Assembly (NCBI GenBank): GCA_018398765.1
Contig: JAHBMJ010003399.1
Location: 1 to 11,135 of the forward strand
Reading direction: 5' to 3'
DNA from: Chromera velia
Lineage: Eukaryota; Sar; Chromeraceae
DNA length: 11,135 nt
Each line of letters starts with the position of its first letter. Within the stretch, counting starts at the first letter, position 1. The notes beneath the pieces are model-generated. The model was given only the letters and a program-made list of their open reading frames with translations. It had not been told where the DNA came from and made no database searches. The translations under genes were made by a program, and so were the position numbers. Below are positions 6,958 through 11,135 of this stretch, in pieces.

Positions 6958-9049
6958 ATGCAGCGTGAGCTGGAATGTGACGTCACAGTGCGACGCGATG
7001 ATCGCACAAGACACACCAAGGCCTGGATGCCTCATGTTGCCCTTGCAGTCACGATGATTCTTCTGGGGCTTGGCAGGTGAGAGAGATCGAATCACCGTGA
7101 GACCCCGTGTCTTCATCTTCCTCCTGCTTTTGCGTCTTAGTCCCTCCTTCATTACATGTGCAAGCTTGCCGAGTGCACGTCAAGTGTAAACAAAGACAAT
7201 GGCTGGCAGTCTCTAGACCATCTCTGTCTTTCGGACGTCACCAGTCTGCTTGTGATTCTGTCCGTCCGTCTGTCTTTCCGTGTCTCGACCGGTCGGTGTG
7301 TCCCTCTGTCTTTTCCTTTGGTCATTCGAACGTCTCCCTTTTTCTTGTATTCATGTGTCTGAGAAAGAAAAAATCCTACATTTTGTCTGCCAGTCCTCCC
7401 CTTTGACTCATGAGTGCCCGGAGAGAGAAGAGAGGGAAGAGAGAGAAGAGAGAGAGGGGATAGAGAGAGAGAAGCTTGTCTTCGCTGTCTACGTGCCTGT
7501 CTCTTTGTCTGTGTGAAACATATATTCTGTCTCCATATTCATACTTTCTGCTGTGAGAAATCTGGGAAATGGGCATATGTTGTAAGGGTGCTTCTATCTC
7601 TCTGCGTTTATCAAACAGATGTGTCCCTCTCCTCCTGTACATGTTCTTTTTTGCAGTGTGATAGGCAAACTGGGGATGCAGAAGTTCAACCCGGTATTCT
7701 TTGCGTTCTTGCGGGAACTGTTTTCGGGTCCCATCCTTGCATGTTTCGCATGGGTCGTGTATCGCCGAGGACCCGGAAGGCTCCCTCCGAGAGTGTGGCG
7801 ACGTCTTGCTGTTTTGGGTCTTTGTCTTTTTGTCAATCAGTTCTGCTTCCTGGTGGGATTGAAGTTTGCTGATGAAAATTCCGCTTCTGCATGGCAACCG
7901 AGTCAACCCATCATCACAATGGTCATCGCATTTTTCATTGGATTGGAAGGCCTTAGTTGGCAGAAAGTTGCGGGGATATTGTTTGCGTTTTTTGGTGCAC
8001 TGGTGTTGGTGATGGGGAAAGTGTGGTTCGAAGATGAGGGGTTGGGGGGGTCGAAAAAAGAGGGGGGCACATTGGCGGCAGTGATTGGCAATTTGCTTTT
8101 TTTCCTGAACTGTGCAGGCACCTCTTGTTATGTTGTTTTCAGCAAACCCCTCCTTGTCCGCCCTTCTTCTTTGGGTTTTACCATGGACTCGATGTGGGTG
8201 ATTGCCGTGGCTTACGGATTTGCGGCATCGATTATGTTGGTGGCCTGTCTGGTGATAAATTTCGTCCCCCCGCTGCTCCATTTGATCTGCCCGGATTGTG
8301 GGGATCACGCTTGGGTCGTGCCAGCCGGGGCCGTTTGGGCCCTTGCATATTGGATTATTGCCTCAAGCGTGCTTGCATACATGCTGATCACGTGGGCAAA
8401 CGCCCAACCGTCGTGCAACGCATCCACCGTCTCGGCATACACTGCGCTGCAACCTTTGGCAGCTGTGCTCGCTTCTGTGTTTCTTATTCTGACGAATCTT
8501 GCCCCGCCGGGTGTGTTGTCCCTTCCCGGGTGGAATTTGTTTGGGGGTGTGGGTATTTTGGCGGGGCTTGCTTTGATTGTGTTCGATGGGGGGGGGCAGA
8601 GGGGGGGCACAGAGCAGGCATCATTGACAGAGGACTCAGAACGGGGGGGGGGTCTTGGATTGACAGGGGTTGAGATGGACTCCGACTCCAATGGGAATGG
8701 GGGGTCGTTGGGAGGGATGAAGTCTGTGTCTGGTCCTGTTGCGGCAAAGGAAAGGGGAGAGGGGGGAGACGTGAACGAGAGTGTTGCAGGTCCTCGGGGA
8801 GGGAGGGGGGGGCAGGCAGCGGGAAACCAGGGATGTACAGGGCTTCTGTCCCCTCAACCCCTCTACGTGCGGGGGGGCCTCCAAGGATTGGAGGGCTTAG
8901 GGAGACGCACTGTCGATCAGAGGTCGACTAGAGATCCGGATGAAAGTCCTGGGGCCTCACCTCTGGGGGTTCGGAGCCTTGAGGAGGGGAGGCAACTGTT
9001 GCAGGGGAGACTTCAAGCGGAGATCGCAAACGAAAGGGGGGGCAGATGA
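6958..9049 (+). CDS. EamA-type drug/metabolite transporter, 2 exons
   Basis: Exons 6958-7076 and 7657-9049 join at codon 40 (AG|T, Ser) to give 503 residues. The donor is CAG|GTGAGA and the acceptor is TTCTTTTTTGCAG. The start is the first ATG after an in-frame stop, with A at -3. Ten hydrophobic segments are visible, near residues 26-43, 51-75, 88-108, 122-139, 142-160, 177-201, 219-244, 262-286, 298-320 and 333-349. They form the two five-helix EamA repeats of the DMT superfamily. The first repeat begins GSVIGKLGMQKFNPVFFAFLRE, a pattern like that of WAT1-related and bacterial EamA exporters. Residues 351-503 are a Gly/Ser/Arg-rich, probably cytosolic tail with no recognised domain. Substrate and membrane are unknown. 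The DMT assignment is firm; a nucleotide-sugar or amino-acid substrate would be guesswork. Confidence 0.88.
7077..7656 (+). other. Transporter intron 1
   Basis: A 580-nt GT-AG intron that splits the first membrane helix. It has CT/GT-rich microsatellite-like sequence (GTCCGTCCGTCTGTC near 7259-7273) and a long purine tract at 7420-7474. Its donor is followed by GTGAGAGAGATC, only weakly 4-periodic compared with the lyase introns. Confidence 0.85.
7420..7474 (+). repeat. Polypurine (GA)n tract in the transporter intron
   Basis: Fifty-four of 55 bases are A or G, interrupted once by T at 7461, mostly GAGAGA and GAAGAG words. Such tracts can form triplex DNA; no function is shown here. Confidence 0.85.
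8588..8652 (+). repeat. Cluster of long G-runs in the transporter tail
   Basis: Runs of 9 (8588-8596), 7 (8601-8607) and 10 G (8643-8652) lie on the coding strand, and more runs of 5 to 7 G follow to about 9043. They encode Gly as GGG. The spacing would permit G-quadruplexes on the non-template strand and in the mRNA. The runs are also places where replication or sequencing could shift the frame, so the tail sequence is less certain than the membrane domain. Confidence 0.75.
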
Positions 9050-9396
9050 TTCTACATATTCTTGTTGAACAATTTCGTGGACAGACTTGATCTGCGAAAG
9101 TGTAAGTTAGCTCCGCACTTAGCACCTACTTCCCACCTCAATGTGACCTCATATTATACATAGAGTCATATATTGTTGATCGCGTTAGAGCAGACACTTT
9201 AATATTATTGAAAAAACATGTATATAATCATCTGATGGTAACAGCTGTGTGACTTAGTAGCTATAACCCAGTAAAATATTCGACTCGGACTATATCTGAG
9301 GAGTCTAACCTACAAATTTCGCTACAATTACCTACAATCTAGCCTAGAATAGTAGCCTAGAATCCGAGTCCAACAAAGTAAACACGACCTCCCTAT

Positions 9397-9421
9397 ACCT
9401 CCCTGAACCTAGATACTACTT
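9397..9421 (+). repeat. Inverted-repeat arm paired with 10498-10522
   Basis: This 25-bp arm contains ACCTCCCTGAACCTA and matches the reverse complement of 10498-10522 at 22 of 25 positions without gaps. The pair brackets the hAT-like element at 167 and 62 bp from its ends. I see no target duplication outside these arms. Confidence 0.6.
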
Positions 9422-9495
9422 GAAAGTTGAAGCCGCATTTTTGGATTAGCTTGAAAGCCCACGTCGCAGGCGTGGATCATTTATGGTATCTTAGA

Positions 9496-9517
9496 AGCCC
9501 AAGCCCTAGCCCAAGCC
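9496..9517 (+). repeat. AGCCCW hexamer repeat, 3.7 copies
   Basis: AGCCCA, AGCCCT, AGCCCA and AGCC follow head to tail. Too short and degenerate to be called telomeric. Confidence 0.7.
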
Positions 9518-9599
9518 AAACATTTAGGCAGTGTCTTGACCATGAGTGCCGCACATGTGGGCGGTCTCTTAAAAAAAGATGTCGCAGTAGTGCTAGGAA

Positions 9600-9688
9600 A
9601 AGGTTCAAGGTTCAAGGTTCACTTCGAAGTAATGAACCTGAATCAGGTTCAAAAACAGGTTCAAAAACAGGTTCAAAAACAGGTTCAC
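9600..9688 (+). repeat. Left subterminal GGTTC repeat array
   Basis: Three 7-bp AAGGTTC units (9600-9620) are followed by the inverted pair GAACCTGA/TCAGGTTC (9634-9650). Then come 3.75 copies of the 12-bp unit CAGGTTCAAAAA (9644-9688). The array starts inside the left terminal repeat of the hAT-like element. Confidence 0.85.
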
Positions 9689-10154
9689 TTTTAATTAATA
9701 GAAACCTCATTTTTTTCGTGTTATTTTATGCCTTTAAATTAGGCTTTAATGCATTTTTAGAACGTTTTATTATAGAATCTATGCCTTAGTAGTGTTTTTA
9801 AATAGTTTAAATCAATATTTATGCTCACATTAGGTGCTAGTCTCAAGTTATTCACTGTTTATAGTCGAAAATTAGTAATCAAAAAAGCGTGAAAAAATTG
9901 GAAAATGCCATAATTAAATTTATACATGATCGTATCAATCATAACAATTTAGTCAACATAAGACCGTCACAGCGTTTCAGCCCCTCCAAAAAGACATTGT
10001 CAATTACACTGTTGTGCAGACTGTGGTCAAACAAACTCTATACTTCCTCATTCCTTCAGTGGAGACTGTCCGTTTTGATGCGGGGCCTTGCAAGTGGAAA
10101 ACTTAGTAAGTCACGTGTACTTCTTCACTTCTGCAACCGTCAGCATAAGTTTTC

Positions 10155-10187
10155 ATGCTGACATATGATGCTGACATATGCTGACAT
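10155..10187 (+). repeat. ATGCTGACAT short repeat, 3 copies
   Basis: Exact copies begin at 10155, 10168 and 10178; the first two are separated by ATG and the last two are adjacent. It lies within the hAT-like element. Confidence 0.8.
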
Positions 10188-10231
10188 ACGTCTATCCGAT
10201 ACAATAGATTGAATCGGCTGGGGACAGTTGC

Positions 10232-10326
10232 TGTGCACGCGGCTCCGGCTCCTTATTTTACCTATATGGGCCGCGGGCGGCGCGGGCCTGGCCGGCCTTG
10301 TGCCAGTGGCCGCGCGTCTGGCCTCC
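10232..10326. other. GC-rich island in AT-rich DNA
   Basis: A block dominated by GGCC, GCGGG and CCGG words, with several overlapping small palindromes such as GGCCGGCC, inside otherwise AT-rich sequence of the hAT-like element. No frame, RNA gene or known motif is recognised. It ends just before the right GGTTC array. Confidence 0.7.
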
Positions 10327-10330
10327 AAAA

Positions 10331-10428
10331 CAGGTTCAAAACAGGTTCAAAACAGGTTCAACAGGTTCAAAACAGGTCCAACATGTTCATTTTTTCAGAT
10401 TTGAACCTTTTCTCAATGAACCTTTTCC
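10331..10428 (+). repeat. Right subterminal GGTTC repeat array
   Basis: Five copies of the 11-bp unit CAGGTTCAAAA (one shortened by two A, the last diverged) fill 10331-10383. Two reverse-oriented TGAACCTTTTC words follow at 10402-10427 and merge into the right terminal repeat. Most units face the same way as the left array, not inverted relative to it. Confidence 0.85.
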
Positions 10429-10497
10429 CAGCCCTATGTAACAGTCGCAGATATAGATTATCTTCAATGATTATATTTAATTTATATAATATTTTTT

Positions 10498-10522
10498 AAG
10501 TGGTACTTAGGTTCAGGGAGGT
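10498..10522 (-). repeat. Inverted-repeat arm paired with 9397-9421
   Basis: Contains TAGGTTCAGGGAGGT; the reverse complement of 9397-9421 with three differences. It shares the AGGTTC word with the GGTTC arrays nearby, so the arms may be part of a larger related repeat family. Confidence 0.6.
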
Positions 10523-10627
10523 TGCAAACACTATAGAAAAAACATAGAATTAAATATAGGATTTATACTAAGAATTAGATTAAAAACATAAGAACTATAA
10601 GCTGGGAAGTTGAAACTATAAGCTTAA

Positions 10628-10658
10628 CTAGCCCTCAAACTAGCTAGCCCTCAAACTA
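10628..10658 (+). repeat. 16-bp direct duplication
   Basis: CTAGCCCTCAAACTAG is followed immediately by CTAGCCCTCAAACTA, a two-copy tandem repeat. Just upstream, AACTATAAGCT also occurs twice, 22 bp apart. Confidence 0.85.
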
Positions 10659-10724
10659 ACGTTTTTCTGATGCGAACCTAGTGACCATGTTTGATTTGAT
10701 TATATTTGATTTGATTTGAGCTTC

Positions 10725-10763
10725 AACCTCAAATATTTGATATTTGAAGTAAAATTTGAGGTT
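10725..10763. repeat. Inverted repeat, 10-bp stem
   Basis: AACCTCAAAT (10725-10734) is the exact reverse complement of ATTTGAGGTT (10754-10763), with a 19-nt AT-rich loop that contains further TATTTGA words. Confidence 0.75.
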
Positions 10764-11135
10764 AACCTCTTAGGGTTCCTCACTGAGTCACTGACTTACT
10801 GTCACTCTGATCATTTTTCTCATGACAATAGTTATTAGAACATTTCTGATGTATGTTTCAAAAATTTAAAAAAATATATATAAAATTATAACTTATCAGT
10901 TCCATAAAAAAAATATGCCTGTGTGGCAGTGTATATACACTAGTCACTGAGACTCACTCTAGTACTAATAGAGATTAAGAACATAAAATTGATAGATTTG
11001 AAATTGCATATGACTTTTTGTTGATACGATAAAGTTAGAGCACGTACCAAAATTGAGGTGACAATCACTCAGCTTTATGGCACTTCCTTTTCCTCTTCTT
11101 CATGATCACTTTCTTCAATGTGAATCGAATCGATC

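Larger units (their letters stand above)
9050..9587. other. Non-coding flank after the transporter
   Basis: The first part should contain the transporter 3' untranslated region; no canonical AATAAA is evident. Composition turns AT-rich by about 9150. Present are an inverted-repeat arm (9397-9421) and a short AGCCCW repeat (9496-9517). The frame starting near 9427 has no protein-like pattern and runs into repeats. Confidence 0.5.
9588..10436. mobile_element. Candidate non-autonomous hAT-type transposon, 849 bp
   Basis: The ends are 20-bp inverted repeats: TAGTGCTAGGAAAAGGTTCA at 9588-9607 and the complement of TAGGGCTGGGAAAAGGTTCA at 10417-10436, matching at 18 of 20. Directly outside are TGTCGCAG (9580-9587) and TGTAACAG (10437-10444), an imperfect 8-bp target duplication (6 of 8). 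A TAGNGCTRGG tip, an 8-bp duplication and dense short subterminal repeats (GGTTC arrays at both ends) are the usual signs of hAT elements, whose transposases bind such repeats. No transposase is encoded; the frames inside are short and featureless, so the element would depend on another copy. The element is AT-rich except for a GC island near 10232-10326. Class assignment is inference; the termini are directly visible. Confidence 0.6.
10437..11135. other. AT-rich non-coding right flank
   Basis: No protein-like frame on either strand. It contains the inverted-repeat arm at 10498-10522, a 16-bp direct duplication (10628-10658), TTTGATTTGA words near 10689-10719, a 10-bp-stem hairpin (10725-10763) and A/T runs. 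The last 20 bases contain GAATCGAATCGATC. I find no RNA gene. Confidence 0.55.

Noticed and set aside
7376-8308. A 310-codon open frame on the minus strand
   Set aside because: It is antisense to the transporter intron and exon 2, has a biased His/Arg/Gln-rich composition with no domain, and arises because the reverse of the coding strand lacks stops. The plus-strand gene has ten membrane helices and clean splice sites.
8125-8673. A 182-codon plus-strand frame overlapping the transporter
   Set aside because: It is a shifted-frame shadow of exon 2 with Cys/Gly-rich, membrane-free sequence.
9496-9517. AGCCCW hexamers as a telomeric or interstitial telomere repeat
   Set aside because: Fewer than four degenerate units, and the sequence does not match TTTAGGG or TTAGGG-type repeats.
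9427-10161. Two plus-strand frames of 120 and 90 codons in the right flank
   Set aside because: They run through GGTTC repeats and AT-rich sequence of the hAT-like element and show no transposase or other domain pattern.
9643-10383. Spaced GGTTC repeats as a CRISPR-like array
   Set aside because: Units of 11-12 bp are contiguous with no unique spacers, and the context is eukaryotic.

Overview
This window is nuclear DNA from a eukaryote. Both recognisable genes are cut by GT-AG introns, and each spliced reading frame closes exactly with matched phases. The conserved glycine loops are written with long runs of GGG codons, introns carry 4-bp microsatellites, and a GC-richer gene island sits between AT-rich, repeat-filled flanks. 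Together this suggests a protist alga; a chromerid such as Chromera velia is my best guess, but it is a low-confidence inference from style, not from a marker gene.

Layout. Positions 1-2400 are AT-rich non-coding DNA. They hold a degenerate 33-bp repeat (277-417), a perfect 9-bp hairpin (531-552) and a 1,332-bp element (739-2070). That element has 78-bp terminal inverted repeats, ends 5'-TGT...ACA-3', has an exact 5-bp flanking duplication (GTCTG), and carries a decayed Gag-like reading frame. Positions 2071-2867 show no gene. Positions 2868-6297 (minus) hold a six-exon PLP-dependent threonine/serine ammonia-lyase of 449 codons with a C-terminal ACT domain. Positions 6298-6957 are the divergent intergenic region, with a perfect 18-bp palindrome. 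Positions 6958-9049 (plus) hold a two-exon, 503-residue EamA-type drug/metabolite transporter with a long Gly-rich tail. After 9050 the DNA becomes AT-rich again. It contains an 849-bp candidate non-autonomous hAT-type transposon (9588-10436) with 20-bp inverted termini, an imperfect 8-bp target duplication and GGTTC-rich subterminal arrays, then simple repeats to the end.

The two genes share a 660-bp divergent promoter region. The lyase would deaminate threonine (or serine) to a 2-oxoacid, with its ACT domain probably sensing an amino acid. The transporter would move a small metabolite across a membrane. Joint regulation is possible but not shown.

The most unusual signals are: four consecutive lyase introns whose 5' ends are short 4-bp arrays in register with the splice donor; two essential glycine loops encoded on G11 and G9 homopolymers; and two previously unlabelled transposon-like elements flanking the gene island.
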